Positions 26,076 through 34,594 of a stretch of 64,000 nt of DNA are shown one piece after another. The notes beneath the pieces are model-generated. The model saw nothing but the letters and a program-made list of their open reading frames with translations. It had not been told where the DNA came from and ran no database searches. The stretch's first letter is position 1, and each line of letters begins with the position of its first letter. The DNA is from Aestuariibacter sp. (lineage in GTDB: Bacteria; Pseudomonadota; Gammaproteobacteria; Enterobacterales; Alteromonadaceae). The position numbers and the translations under genes are program-made. The stretch spans positions 805,702 to 869,701 of the forward strand of contig CP051238.1 in assembly GCA_017794925.1 (NCBI GenBank), written 5' to 3'.

Positions 26076-26852
26076 ATGGAACGTTACCTGATACCGAGTG
26101 TTAACCATGCCTGTCAGATTTTCCGCTTGCTGGCCAACAGCGAAAATGGAATGACAATGCATGACCTTGAAGTGGCACTGGATTTACCGCGTACAACGCT
26201 TTTCAGGCTGTTGCGAACCCTGTGTAACGAACAAATGCTGGAAAAGCGTGGCAAGCGTTACTACTGTGGCACCGACCTCATGAAACTGGGGTTACACATT
26301 ATTAATTCTGATCGTATGCACCAGCTTGCGATCCCTCACATTCAGCGCCTGGCGTTGAAAAGTGGTCATACTGCTCACCTTGCTGTACCCAACAATGGCA
26401 GTATTTTAATTGTAGAAGTCGTCGACAGCCCTAACCCGCTTATGGTGTCAAAGCGACCAGGCGTGCAGGCACAACTGCACTGCTCCGCCGGCGGTAAAGT
26501 GTTCCTGGCTTTCCTGTATTACGACAATCTTGAATTGTTATTGCAGGAACACCCAATGGAAAAACACACTGAATACACCATTACCGACATTGATGATTTA
26601 CGCGAAGAACTCAAGCGGGTTGAAGCCCTAGGGTACGCGGTAGACGAACGCGAATACAATAAAGATGTGCGTTGTCTTGCTGTGCCGGTTCGCGACAATC
26701 GCGGTGTGGTGGTGGCGTCTGTGGGAGTAACTGCGCCCGCAGTGACTTTCCCTAAATCACAAATCCCGGTGGTTGCTGAGTTTGCGAAAGAGGCTGCTCG
26801 CGGCATTTACCGTGATACCTATCAGCTCAAAGAAAGTCGACTGAAAGCTTAA
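26076..26852 (+). CDS. IclR-family transcriptional regulator (KdgR-like)
   Basis: The 258-residue protein has an N-terminal winged helix-turn-helix (MTMHDLEVALDLPRTTLFRLLRTL, about residues 25-50) and an IclR effector domain (GHTAHLAVPNNGSILIVEVVD, HCSAGGKVFLAFL, GYAVDEREYNKDVRCLAVPV). KdgR of enterobacteria is an IclR repressor of pectin genes relieved by KDG. Gene position between kduI and kdgK supports a like role, but direct orthology is not shown. I use ATG 26076 with GGAAG five bases upstream rather than GTG 26070. It probably controls the whole locus through TGAAAC-type sites. Confidence 0.85.
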   Translation: MERYLIPSVNHACQIFRLLANSENGMTMHDLEVALDLPRTTLFRLLRTLCNEQMLEKRGKRYYCGTDLMKLGLHIINSDRMHQLAIPHIQRLALKSGHTAHLAVPNNGSILIVEVVDSPNPLMVSKRPGVQAQLHCSAGGKVFLAFLYYDNLELLLQEHPMEKHTEYTITDIDDLREELKRVEALGYAVDEREYNKDVRCLAVPVRDNRGVVVASVGVTAPAVTFPKSQIPVVAEFAKEAARGIYRDTYQLKESRLKA

Positions 26853-26865
26853 GCGGAAACCCGTT

Positions 26866-27819
26866 ATGCCAAGTTGTTTAATCATTGGTGAGTGCATGGT
26901 AGAGCTCTCGCCACTGGATGCGAATACCCTGAATAAACGCTTTGCCGGTGATACCTTTAATACCGCAGTGTATTTGAAGCGTAATCTGCCCGACTGCGCG
27001 GTAAGCTATGTTACTGCCGTAGGCGATGATGTTCTGAGTCAGGAAATGCTTCAGGAAATGCAGTCCGAAGGACTGGATACACAGTACGTTGCAAAGAGCG
27101 ACTCCAAAACCGTGGGGATGTATCTGGTGAGTGTCGATGATGCAGGCGAACGCAGCTTTTCTTACTGGCGTAATAACTCGGCAGCGCGTCAGTTGATGTC
27201 GTTGGTAACTCTGCCTGATTCTACGTTTGATATGGTATACGTGTCGGGGATCACGGTTGCAATTCTGGATGTCCCCCAACGCGAGCAATTATTGCGGGCA
27301 TTGGCTGGGTACCGCGAGCGTGGTGCAACCATAATATTCGATCCGAACTACCGGCCATTGCTATGGACGTCGTCCCAGGAAGCAAAAGACTGGATGTCTC
27401 GTTTTTACGCTGCTTGCGATATCGCATTTCCTGGTGGAGACGACCATGCCGCGTTGTTTGATCACGCTGATGAGGCAGATATCCTTGGTTATCTTAAACC
27501 AATGAATATTCGCGAAATCGTGCTAAAACGTGGTGTAGATAACATAGAAATATACCAACAAGAGCAACACGAAAGTGTTGCCGTGACACCAGTAGCAAAT
27601 GTGGTGGATACGACGTCAGCCGGTGATGCGTTTATTGGTGGTTTTCTGGCTGCGAAGTTAGCAGGTTATTCAAGCGCGATAGCTGCGTCAATGGGCGCAG
27701 ACGTTGCGGGTGTGGTAATTGGTGCGAAGGGTGCCATTGTGCCTAAATCATATTACCAATCCAGCCTGGCAAATCGTCTATACAGAAATGATAGCGGTGA
27801 AGTACTCGTTACCCTTTAA
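26866..27819 (+). CDS. kdgK: 2-dehydro-3-deoxygluconokinase
   Basis: KdgK phosphorylates KDG to KDPG with ATP in the cytoplasm. The 317-residue PfkB-family protein opens with CLIIGECMVELSP and ends its catalytic core with DTTSAGDAFIGGF, where Asp254 is the catalytic base. IIFDPNYRPLLW (156-167) is typical of KDG kinases. It lies 13 bases after the regulator and is the last gene of the locus. No KDPG aldolase (kdgA/eda) follows, so KDPG must be split by an enzyme encoded elsewhere. It converges with the WbuC-like gene, six bases away. Confidence 0.92.
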   Translation: MPSCLIIGECMVELSPLDANTLNKRFAGDTFNTAVYLKRNLPDCAVSYVTAVGDDVLSQEMLQEMQSEGLDTQYVAKSDSKTVGMYLVSVDDAGERSFSYWRNNSAARQLMSLVTLPDSTFDMVYVSGITVAILDVPQREQLLRALAGYRERGATIIFDPNYRPLLWTSSQEAKDWMSRFYAACDIAFPGGDDHAALFDHADEADILGYLKPMNIREIVLKRGVDNIEIYQQEQHESVAVTPVANVVDTTSAGDAFIGGFLAAKLAGYSSAIAASMGADVAGVVIGAKGAIVPKSYYQSSLANRLYRNDSGEVLVTL

Positions 27820-27825
27820 CGCGGG

Positions 27826-28323
27826 CTATCGTATAACTTCTGAGACCTTTTCGCCCGGACGTACTACTTTTAGTTTCGCCAGAAAGTCTGCGACTTCTTC
27901 GGTGTTTTCTGCCGGTGCCCATTGCGCAAAGTCCTTATCATCGCTCACTTCGTAGGGGCCTTGCTTCACTTCTACAAAGGTCACTGGCGCATGACATACT
28001 GTGGCGTGCCACGTGTTGGGTGGAATTTCTACGCCGAAGCAGTCACTGGTAGGGCTAAGCGCTATACGTTCAGTCAGTTCGCCCTGCTCATCAAAAAACA
28101 GCAGCTCTAACATGCCATCAATCACCAAAAAGAATTCCCACTTGGTGGGCTGGCTGTGACGATGTGGTCGAACATAAGAATCGGGCAGCATGCTAACAAA
28201 CAACCGTTGTACCGGTTGCCGATAATCAGAATGGATATTCTTGTGTGCACGGCGTCGCGGGCTAGCCTCTGCCTGCGCCCGCAACTCGGTGATCATTTCC
28301 TGATCAAAGCGCTGAATCGTCAC
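27826..28323 (-). CDS. WbuC-family cupin protein
   Basis: The 165-residue protein fits the WbuC cupin-fold metalloprotein family: RLFVSMLPDSYVRPHRHSQP with candidate metal histidines, KWEFFLVIDGMLELLFFDEQG, and IPPNTWHATVCHAPVTFVEVKQGPY. WbuC members occur near O-antigen genes, but their activity is not known to me. I set the start at GTG 28323 because a perfect AGGAGG lies six bases upstream; an ATG at 28341 would place that site inside the coding region. The start lies 20 bases inside plsB, so the two are translationally coupled. Confidence 0.75.
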   Translation of the reverse strand: MTIQRFDQEMITELRAQAEASPRRRAHKNIHSDYRQPVQRLFVSMLPDSYVRPHRHSQPTKWEFFLVIDGMLELLFFDEQGELTERIALSPTSDCFGVEIPPNTWHATVCHAPVTFVEVKQGPYEVSDDKDFAQWAPAENTEEVADFLAKLKVVRPGEKVSEVIR

Positions 28324-30793
28324 TGTCTGCCTCCTTGGCATCTGCGTGCAAAATGTCCCTTTCCAGATGTTGCGCTATTTCTGGCCACACCAGCGCAATG
28401 ATATCGCGACGCAGCGCCGATGCTTCTTCTGAATATTTCAGGCTACCGCCTTCGCCGCTATCAAGCCAATGGTTGTCCCGTAATGCGCTAATAAAGCTGG
28501 ATAACACATTCTTGTCGTAAAACTCCGGGGAGTGCATGCCATAAAGCTTGGACAACCGCTCTGCGACTGTTTTGCTCTCGCGTTCCAGTTCACCTCGGCT
28601 AATAACCTTCTCACGTTTAAGCAACGTTAGCACTACCGCGTAGCGCTGAAAGGTCTCTTGCATACAGCGGCTAAGTAGCCAGCTGGAATGGAACTGGGAA
28701 CTGTTTGCGTCTGGTGGCATTAAGTAGCGACCACGTTGAATCAGCATGCCGGACTGTTTGAACGCGTCGATTAATGAGGAAGTGTATGCCAACGCTTCAT
28801 CTTGCGAAAAGTGCAGGAATAACTCTTTTTGTAATAACGGATACAGTGCCGCCATTAGTTGAAGAACGCCTGTTCTTTCCAGCTTTTGGTGGGCAAAAAT
28901 GGCCGTCATGATCACGCCGGGCAGCGCAAATAAATGAATGATGTTGTTGCGGTAATAAGTAAGATAGACCGCATTACCTGGTTGTGGGCCGATAAGCGTG
29001 CCATAGCTGTCTTCAGTCACCTGCAAACGGTTGAGCTTTAAGGTACTGGCAAGTAGAGCCGCAGCATCTTCTTCCGGCAACGTTGCATCACTGCTGTAAG
29101 GTGCGTTCGCAAACATAGTCAGGTAATCCTGCATGGCTTGCTCAAGCTCCTGCTTACTCATGGTTTGAGTTTTTGAGGCTAGCAGGCATAACGCGGTTAA
29201 CGTCATACCGTTGATGGCGGCAGCACTATTTACACGGGTCATTAACTCAGAGGCTAAACCATTTACCGTGGGGGTTAACCAAGCAGGTTTTTTATCGGGG
29301 TTATCCAGTTGACTCTTGCGCCAGTCCGGAGCCTGGGTATCCAAAAACTGCGTAAGGCTGAGTGGCTCACCAAAGTTCACAAAACCATGGCCATAATTTT
29401 TCAGCTTGCGGATAGCTGAAAACACCTGCAGGTTAGATTCTTTCTTTTTAGAGCTACCTTTTAATTCATTCAGGTAACTCTTCACTTCCATGACGTTTTC
29501 GTAGCCGATGTATACAGGTACCAGACTAACCGGGCGCTTTACGCCTTTTACCGCAGCCTGAATGGTCATGGCCAACATACCGGTTTTAGGCGGGATCAGA
29601 CGACCTGTGCGGCTACGGCCACCCTCCGGGTAATACTTAACGGCATAGCCTTTCTTAAACAGCAATTCCAAATACTCACGGAATACGGCGGTATAGAGTT
29701 TGTTGCCGGCAAAACTACGGCGTAAAAAGAATGCGCCACCGCGACGAAAAATACCGCCAACTGGCCAGAAGTTCAGGTTGATGCCCGCGGCGATATGTGG
29801 CGTCACCAGCCCTTCGTGGTAAATCACGTAAGTCAGCAGCAAATAATCCATGTGGCTGCGGTGACAAGGCACATAAATGATCTCGTGACCATTGTTTGCG
29901 AGCTCGCGAATGCGATTAGCATGGCCTACGTTGATGCCGTTATATATTTTGTTCCAGATACGGGTAAGCAGGCGGTCACCAAAACGAATTAAGCCCTCTC
30001 GGTAATCCGCGGCAATTTCCTTTACGTAGCCACTGGCCAGTGACTTTGATTGGTCGGCAGACAGGTTTTTACTTCGACATTCTTCTGCCATCGCACGCTT
30101 AACGCTTTCTGAACCCAGTATGGCGTTGTTTAACTGCTGGCGGTCCAGCAGTGTTGGCCCGGTCATCGACTGACGCTTGCGGTGGAAATGCGTACTGGCA
30201 ACGCGAACCAGTTTGTGGGCGACCGATTCGTCACTGCCATGCTGATTGGCCATCGCGCGAGAGGAAACCGCTTTGCTGTAACTAATAAAGTTATCACGAC
30301 CCAAAAACAGCACGATAAAGAATTTTCTAAACCAGCTTGGCGCTGCGACATGAGTGATCAAGTCGGCAAATCCCGGCTTGCCTTTGTCAGGAGCTCGGCC
30401 CCAGGAGACAAAGACCGGCACTACCTGAACGTCGATGTCTTCGTGCTCGCGATGCAGGTGAAACAGTTCGGCAAACACGTGCTCGATGTCTGTCTCTTTG
30501 GCGTGCTTGCGAAATAACGGATCGGTGCGGCGTAAAAACAAACTGGCGGGGTAGTCTTTGCCTGCAAGTGTAACCTGCCCCATTGGGTTGGGCAGCCCTA
30601 ATTTTTCCGCCGACATGTGAAGGGCCAACTGATCGGTAATGGAATTTGTTGGCAGCAAATAAATAATTGGCCGCGATTTGTCTATGCCCAACTCCGCTTC
30701 AACGTTGGCGGGGGTACTCTTAGTGCTAACCAGCCATTTTACCGGTAAGCGAAACACGTTAAGCAAAGCCTGACGCATCCAAGACATGAACAA
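28304..30793 (-). CDS. plsB: Glycerol-3-phosphate 1-O-acyltransferase
   Basis: PlsB acylates sn-glycerol-3-phosphate at position 1 at the inner membrane, the first step of phospholipid synthesis. The 829-residue product is slightly longer than the E. coli enzyme (about 807). The acyltransferase HX4D motif is HRSHMD at residues 311-316, followed by GGIFRRGGAFFLRRSF, YYPEGGRSRTGRLIPPKTG and VPVYIGYE, all PlsB hallmarks. ATG codons at 30793 and 30787 are both possible starts. Its 3' end overlaps the WbuC-like gene. Confidence 0.96.
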   Translation of the reverse strand: MFMSWMRQALLNVFRLPVKWLVSTKSTPANVEAELGIDKSRPIIYLLPTNSITDQLALHMSAEKLGLPNPMGQVTLAGKDYPASLFLRRTDPLFRKHAKETDIEHVFAELFHLHREHEDIDVQVVPVFVSWGRAPDKGKPGFADLITHVAAPSWFRKFFIVLFLGRDNFISYSKAVSSRAMANQHGSDESVAHKLVRVASTHFHRKRQSMTGPTLLDRQQLNNAILGSESVKRAMAEECRSKNLSADQSKSLASGYVKEIAADYREGLIRFGDRLLTRIWNKIYNGINVGHANRIRELANNGHEIIYVPCHRSHMDYLLLTYVIYHEGLVTPHIAAGINLNFWPVGGIFRRGGAFFLRRSFAGNKLYTAVFREYLELLFKKGYAVKYYPEGGRSRTGRLIPPKTGMLAMTIQAAVKGVKRPVSLVPVYIGYENVMEVKSYLNELKGSSKKKESNLQVFSAIRKLKNYGHGFVNFGEPLSLTQFLDTQAPDWRKSQLDNPDKKPAWLTPTVNGLASELMTRVNSAAAINGMTLTALCLLASKTQTMSKQELEQAMQDYLTMFANAPYSSDATLPEEDAAALLASTLKLNRLQVTEDSYGTLIGPQPGNAVYLTYYRNNIIHLFALPGVIMTAIFAHQKLERTGVLQLMAALYPLLQKELFLHFSQDEALAYTSSLIDAFKQSGMLIQRGRYLMPPDANSSQFHSSWLLSRCMQETFQRYAVVLTLLKREKVISRGELERESKTVAERLSKLYGMHSPEFYDKNVLSSFISALRDNHWLDSGEGGSLKYSEEASALRRDIIALVWPEIAQHLERDILHADAKEADSDDSAL

Positions 30794-31172
30794 TAAATCC
30801 TGTGCAATAGAAAACCCACTTAGTGTATCACGAATTCCTTATGTAATGCTTAACAGCTTCGTTTAGATGGGGAAGTGAATTCGAATTAGACTAAAGGTTT
30901 AGCGCTTTCTTTGTCTTTCTTGTGAGGTAGGCTGATAACGGAAAAATTGCTTAATTTTTATTCTAATTTATTGATTTATTTGACTATGTTGATTTGCCAC
31001 GGTACCAATGCAATTTTATATTAAGTGGTCTGCCCACTTTACAATGTGACGTTACAGTCGAAGTTTGGACAACAGGGAGGTGAAATCAGCGCGAAATCTA
31101 ATAAACATTAACGGAGCAGGACTGCCCGGCATTTTAATTATTTGGATTTAATAAAGTAGTAATGGACAAACA
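30794..31172. other. Intergenic region between plsB and a secreted orphan gene
   Basis: These 379 AT-rich bases lie between divergent genes. A short hairpin AAGTGG...CCACTT (31023-31039) is present. A GTG reading frame of about 24 codons at 31080 overlaps its own possible ribosome site and is not convincing. I see no RNA gene or conserved regulatory motif. Confidence 0.5.
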
Positions 31173-31730
31173 ATGAAGAAATATATCCCACTCATACTCT
31201 GCATATTCAGCGTTCAGACGATGGCACTGGGTGGCTTCGAATCACTGACAGAAACCCAGCAAAATGTAACCAAATCCATCGTAAAACAACTGGGCATAGA
31301 CGACCCGGACAATACGATTAAAAAAGAGATTTACGACACCTCATCCTGGGCGTTTGACGGTCAGTGGGGCTCTTATTGGACAGGTTTGAACGAGCTTGCC
31401 TCTTCAAAATACAAAGAAGGTAAGGAAAAGGGCGTTATCGAAATTGCACTGAATAATGCAAAAAGCGGCACGATTTTTCTGACCTACGTTTACAAACCTG
31501 AAGCACGCCAAATCGTGATTTTTCAAAAACAGATCCGTCATGGCAGTAAAAAGCTGCTGCTAGAAGAGTTTACTAAACGCAAAGCAGACGAAGAAAAGTA
31601 TGAATTTCGTCACGAGTCTGACAACTATGGCTTGCTGCAGGAAAAAGGCAAGGTTGAGTTTGAGTTTTACCATGTCTCAGGTGACACAGGGTCACTGGTG
31701 TACTCTAACCAACGTATAATTAACCTGTAA
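31173..31730 (+). CDS. Secreted protein of unknown function
   Basis: I do not recognise this 185-residue protein. It has a clear signal peptide (MKKYIPLILCIFSVQTMA, cleavage near 18). The mature part is hydrophilic and rich in lysine and glutamate, with aromatic stretches SSWAFDGQWGSYWTGLNELA and FEFYHVSGDTGSLVYSNQ. No cysteine occurs in the mature part, so it is not a lipoprotein. It stands alone: plsB is divergent, DUF2177 convergent, and a terminator follows directly. A periplasmic or extracellular location is likely. Confidence 0.6.
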   Translation: MKKYIPLILCIFSVQTMALGGFESLTETQQNVTKSIVKQLGIDDPDNTIKKEIYDTSSWAFDGQWGSYWTGLNELASSKYKEGKEKGVIEIALNNAKSGTIFLTYVYKPEARQIVIFQKQIRHGSKKLLLEEFTKRKADEEKYEFRHESDNYGLLQEKGKVEFEFYHVSGDTGSLVYSNQRIINL

Positions 31731-31744
31731 TACCGGTTTTAGAT

Positions 31745-31780
31745 GCGGTGTAGACTGTCAAATCAGCACCGCTATTTTTT
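31745..31780 (+). terminator. Intrinsic terminator after the secreted orphan
   Basis: GCGGTG (31745-31750) pairs with CACCGC (31767-31772), followed by TATTTTTT. It is 15 bases after the stop. Confidence 0.7.
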
Positions 31781-31835
31781 CTACTCAACGGTTTACATTG
31801 CCATTACGTGTCGGATTGTGCTGCAAAATGGGGTA

Positions 31836-32246
31836 TTAAGAATCGGTTAGTCTGAACGTCATCGCCCCGGATATACTCACCAGTGCGGTTGCGGTTGTTC
31901 CCCACATCCAGTCTATAAGGGTAATAGGAATTGGCCAGTCTGCGACGATAGAATAGCAGGTCAGATTGTAGGCGCCATAGGCCGCTGCGCCAAGAACGGC
32001 ACCGCGTACGAAGGCTGACAGACGATAACTTTGACTGGGGATGACGGCTAAATACAAAATAGCGCCACAGTAGCCTAAGTAAAATATCACCCAGGGCCAG
32101 ACGATAAAGTTTTCCCGCAGTATGCCAGACAAGCTATAGGCATACAGGTTCTTTGCAACTAACCCCAACCAGACGCCATCCAATATGGCAAACGTCAGTA
32201 GCATTACGCCATACGCTAAAAGAAAGCGTTGTGGGGGCTTGTTCAT
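31836..32246 (-). CDS. DUF2177 family membrane protein
   Basis: The 136-residue protein has four hydrophobic segments (about 9-30, 48-66, 79-97 and 108-130) and the DUF2177 features FAILDGVWLGLVAKNLY and GAVLGAAAYGAYNLTCYSIVADWP, with a final DWMWGTTATALVS. It is an inner-membrane protein of unknown function. AAGGAA precedes the ATG at 32246. It converges with the secreted orphan and diverges from the PepSY pair. Confidence 0.8.
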   Translation of the reverse strand: MNKPPQRFLLAYGVMLLTFAILDGVWLGLVAKNLYAYSLSGILRENFIVWPWVIFYLGYCGAILYLAVIPSQSYRLSAFVRGAVLGAAAYGAYNLTCYSIVADWPIPITLIDWMWGTTATALVSISGAMTFRLTDS

Positions 32247-32386
32247 CCAACATTCCTTATTTGGTTCAAGGCAAGATTGATTAGTAAGTATTCACAGAGT
32301 GAATAGAATGGCTTGTCTTTATCAGAATATAACCAAAATACCTGATTATTGTGAGATTTTAAACGATTACTGTCATTGAATATTTT

Positions 32387-32405
32387 GTAAATGTAAATTA
32401 TTATC
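32387..32405 (+). promoter_or_regulatory. Fur box before the PepSY gene pair
   Basis: The 19 bases GTAAATGTAAATTATTATC match the classic Fur consensus at 14 of 19 positions by my alignment. It lies about 110 bases before the first gene of the pair, so iron repression is likely. Confidence 0.55.
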
Positions 32406-32513
32406 GTTTGTGTTTTGCGTCGCTAGCCACGAAGACTAGTGACAATTGGTTACTTGTCTCCATATCTTCAGCACGACATTACCTCATCGCGAAAGCCAGT
32501 TAACAGAGTATTT

Positions 32514-33062
32514 ATGAGTACAACAATTATCTTATCCGGAGCGCTGAGCTTGCTGGCATGTTATGCCATCTATTTTGGCTGGGCTGCGCAAAAACGTCTT
32601 TGGGCATATGCTGGCTGGGCCGGGTTGGTATTGAGTATTGTGGCCTGGAGCAGCGCGCTTGGTGTTGAATATGGTATAGCGGTTGGTCTCTTTGTTCCTG
32701 CTATTGGTGTTTGGGCAGGCATTGCTCGGCATGCTCGAGTTGAGCCTGTTAAACCCGTAATCCAGAAATCCGCGCACCAATGGCGGTGGCGTGGCAAATC
32801 CATTGCAATCAACGCATGGCATATCGCATACGTGATGCTTATACAGCTCTTTGCATTTTGTTTGATTGTTGTGGCGCTCGTTGATCGACTTCCCATTTCA
32901 GAGTCAAAGCAAATGGCTACGGGAGCCATTGTGCTGCCCTTGCTATGGGGGGGCTTTGCTTATGGTTACGTTATGTCTGAGCGCAAGTGGCGACATGTTG
33001 TGGGCTTATTTCTGGTAGCTGCAGTTGCTGCATTGTATTTGTTTGGAGTCACGCATGGCTAA
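32514..33062 (+). CDS. Small polytopic membrane protein, partner of PepSY protein
   Basis: I do not recognise the family. The 182-residue product is very hydrophobic, with about six segments, a basic middle (HQWRWRGKSIA) and a terminal LFLVAAVAALYLFGVTHG. I start it at ATG 32514, since the upstream extension of the frame is polar and lacks homology features. It overlaps the PepSY gene by eight bases and sits behind a Fur box. Accessory DUF3325/DUF3649-like membrane proteins commonly accompany PepSY siderophore-reductase genes, so an iron-uptake role is plausible. Confidence 0.6.
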   Translation: MSTTIILSGALSLLACYAIYFGWAAQKRLWAYAGWAGLVLSIVAWSSALGVEYGIAVGLFVPAIGVWAGIARHARVEPVKPVIQKSAHQWRWRGKSIAINAWHIAYVMLIQLFAFCLIVVALVDRLPISESKQMATGAIVLPLLWGGFAYGYVMSERKWRHVVGLFLVAAVAALYLFGVTHG

Positions 33063-34476
33063 ACAACCTTCTACCCGGAATTTGAGCAAGCGTTCACTTG
33101 CTTCCCACGGCTGGCTTGGATTATTGGTCAGTGCGTTTCTGTATTTGATCTGCTTGTCAGGTACGGTTGCTGTTTTGCATCTCGAATTTGAGCGCTGGGA
33201 ACAGCCTTATATTGCCGAAACCGACACGTTTACCATCGAACAGGTAGAAACAGCCTATACGCAATTTACGGAACGTTACGACGACGATACGCATCATTAC
33301 TATTTTGTATTTCCGGGGTCAGGTGTTCCCCGATTAGTGATGGAAGACGACAACACCGCGCATTTTGTCGACGGTAGTGGCAATCTGACAGAGAAAGAGA
33401 CGGTTACCTGGACCCGCATGCTTGGCGACTTACATATGTATCTGCACCTGCCAGTATCGTTTGGCATGATCTTCGTCAGCGCGTTTGGGGCCTTGTTATG
33501 TGCATTGATTGTGTCTGGATTGTTTGCACATCCGCGAATTATCAAAGACGCATTTCGATTCCGGGCCGGTGGTGACGGATTAAAAAGTAATATTGATTTG
33601 CACAATCGGCTGAGTGTGTGGGGAACGCCGTTCTATTTGATGGTCGCAATCACAGGTGCCTATTTTGGATTAGCAGGAGTCGTGGTTTCAATAATTTCAC
33701 AGGCGTTTTATAGCGGTGATGACCTGGCAGTTTACGACAAAGTATTTACCCCTGAGCCAGTATTGGAACAAGCTGTTACTCGGCCTGACATTAGCAAGGC
33801 AATGGATGACCTGTTAACGCGTATTGACCGTGAAAATCTAATCTTCTTTACGGTTCACGAACCCGGTACACCACAGCAATTTATCGAGTTCTTCGTGAAA
33901 GCGCCTGAACATTTTACCTATTCTGAGAATTATCAGTATGACTCAGCAGGCGCGTTTCTGGGCACGGCAGGCTATGAAGGTGGTGATGGCGGTAAGCAGA
34001 TTTTGTGGTCAGTGTATCGCCTGCACTTTGGCGACTTTTTAGGCATGCCGGGTAAAGTGCTGTTTATAGTGCTGGGTATGATGCTTACCATTATCTCGGC
34101 AACGGGTATCAACATTTGGCTAAAGAAGCGCAAAACCCAGGATGCGTTAAACCTGTTGTGGCCGGCGTTAGTATGGGGTACACCGGGCGCTCTGGTCGCA
34201 AGTGCAATTGGCTTTTTTGGCTTGGGTTTGTCACCAACCGTCTGCTTTTGGGCAGTATTAGTATTGATTGGCGCAGTTTCACTTAACGCTTCCTCACAGG
34301 AGCAGGTCACTCAAAAGTTAAAATACGCCTTTGCAATCCTGACGGGCTGTTTCCTGGTCACCTACTTTGTTGTTTTTGGCGCTGCAGCACTCAGTATTGC
34401 TGCGCTCCAGATTAATGGGCCCTTATTGCTGATCGCACTTTGGTCTTGCTATTCTGCCTATTCAAACAAACGCTAA
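33055..34476 (+). CDS. PepSY-associated transmembrane protein, likely iron reductase
   Basis: The 473-residue protein has the PepSY_TM layout: helix 1 (about 20-41, WLGLLVSAFLYLICLSGTVA), a periplasmic domain, helices around FGMIFVSAFGALLCALIVSG and TPFYLMVAITGAYFG, a second periplasmic part, and several C-terminal helices. Membrane-facing histidines (GDLHMYLHLP, IDLHNRLSVWG, RLHFGDFLG) could bind heme. Related proteins (FoxB/FpvG/PiuB types) reduce ferric siderophores or take part in iron uptake. A GGAG lies before ATG 33055. The upstream Fur box supports iron control; the biochemical role is inferred. Confidence 0.78.
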   Translation: MAKQPSTRNLSKRSLASHGWLGLLVSAFLYLICLSGTVAVLHLEFERWEQPYIAETDTFTIEQVETAYTQFTERYDDDTHHYYFVFPGSGVPRLVMEDDNTAHFVDGSGNLTEKETVTWTRMLGDLHMYLHLPVSFGMIFVSAFGALLCALIVSGLFAHPRIIKDAFRFRAGGDGLKSNIDLHNRLSVWGTPFYLMVAITGAYFGLAGVVVSIISQAFYSGDDLAVYDKVFTPEPVLEQAVTRPDISKAMDDLLTRIDRENLIFFTVHEPGTPQQFIEFFVKAPEHFTYSENYQYDSAGAFLGTAGYEGGDGGKQILWSVYRLHFGDFLGMPGKVLFIVLGMMLTIISATGINIWLKKRKTQDALNLLWPALVWGTPGALVASAIGFFGLGLSPTVCFWAVLVLIGAVSLNASSQEQVTQKLKYAFAILTGCFLVTYFVVFGAAALSIAALQINGPLLLIALWSCYSAYSNKR

Positions 34477-34487
34477 TCACGTCCGCT

Positions 34488-34514
34488 GCCCGGCTTTAAA
34501 GCCGGGTATCCTTT
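34488..34514 (+). terminator. Terminator after the PepSY gene
   Basis: CCCGGCTTTAAAGCCGGG (34489-34506) is a perfect 18-base palindrome followed by TATCCTTT. It closes the iron-linked pair. Confidence 0.7.
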
Positions 34515-34594
34515 AGTGCATTAAGGTCACCACAGTGTCCTCTACTATTTGACAAATAGTGTGCACTCGTTAAAGTTTAAGCAATATCTAATGT

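Noticed and set aside
5400..27825. Pectin locus as a recent mobile island
   Set aside because: I found no integrase, transposase, tRNA gene, flanking direct repeat or obvious change in base use; older transfer remains possible but is not shown.
31080..31154. 24-codon GTG frame upstream of the secreted orphan
   Set aside because: The GTG is part of its own possible ribosome site, and the peptide has no supporting evidence.
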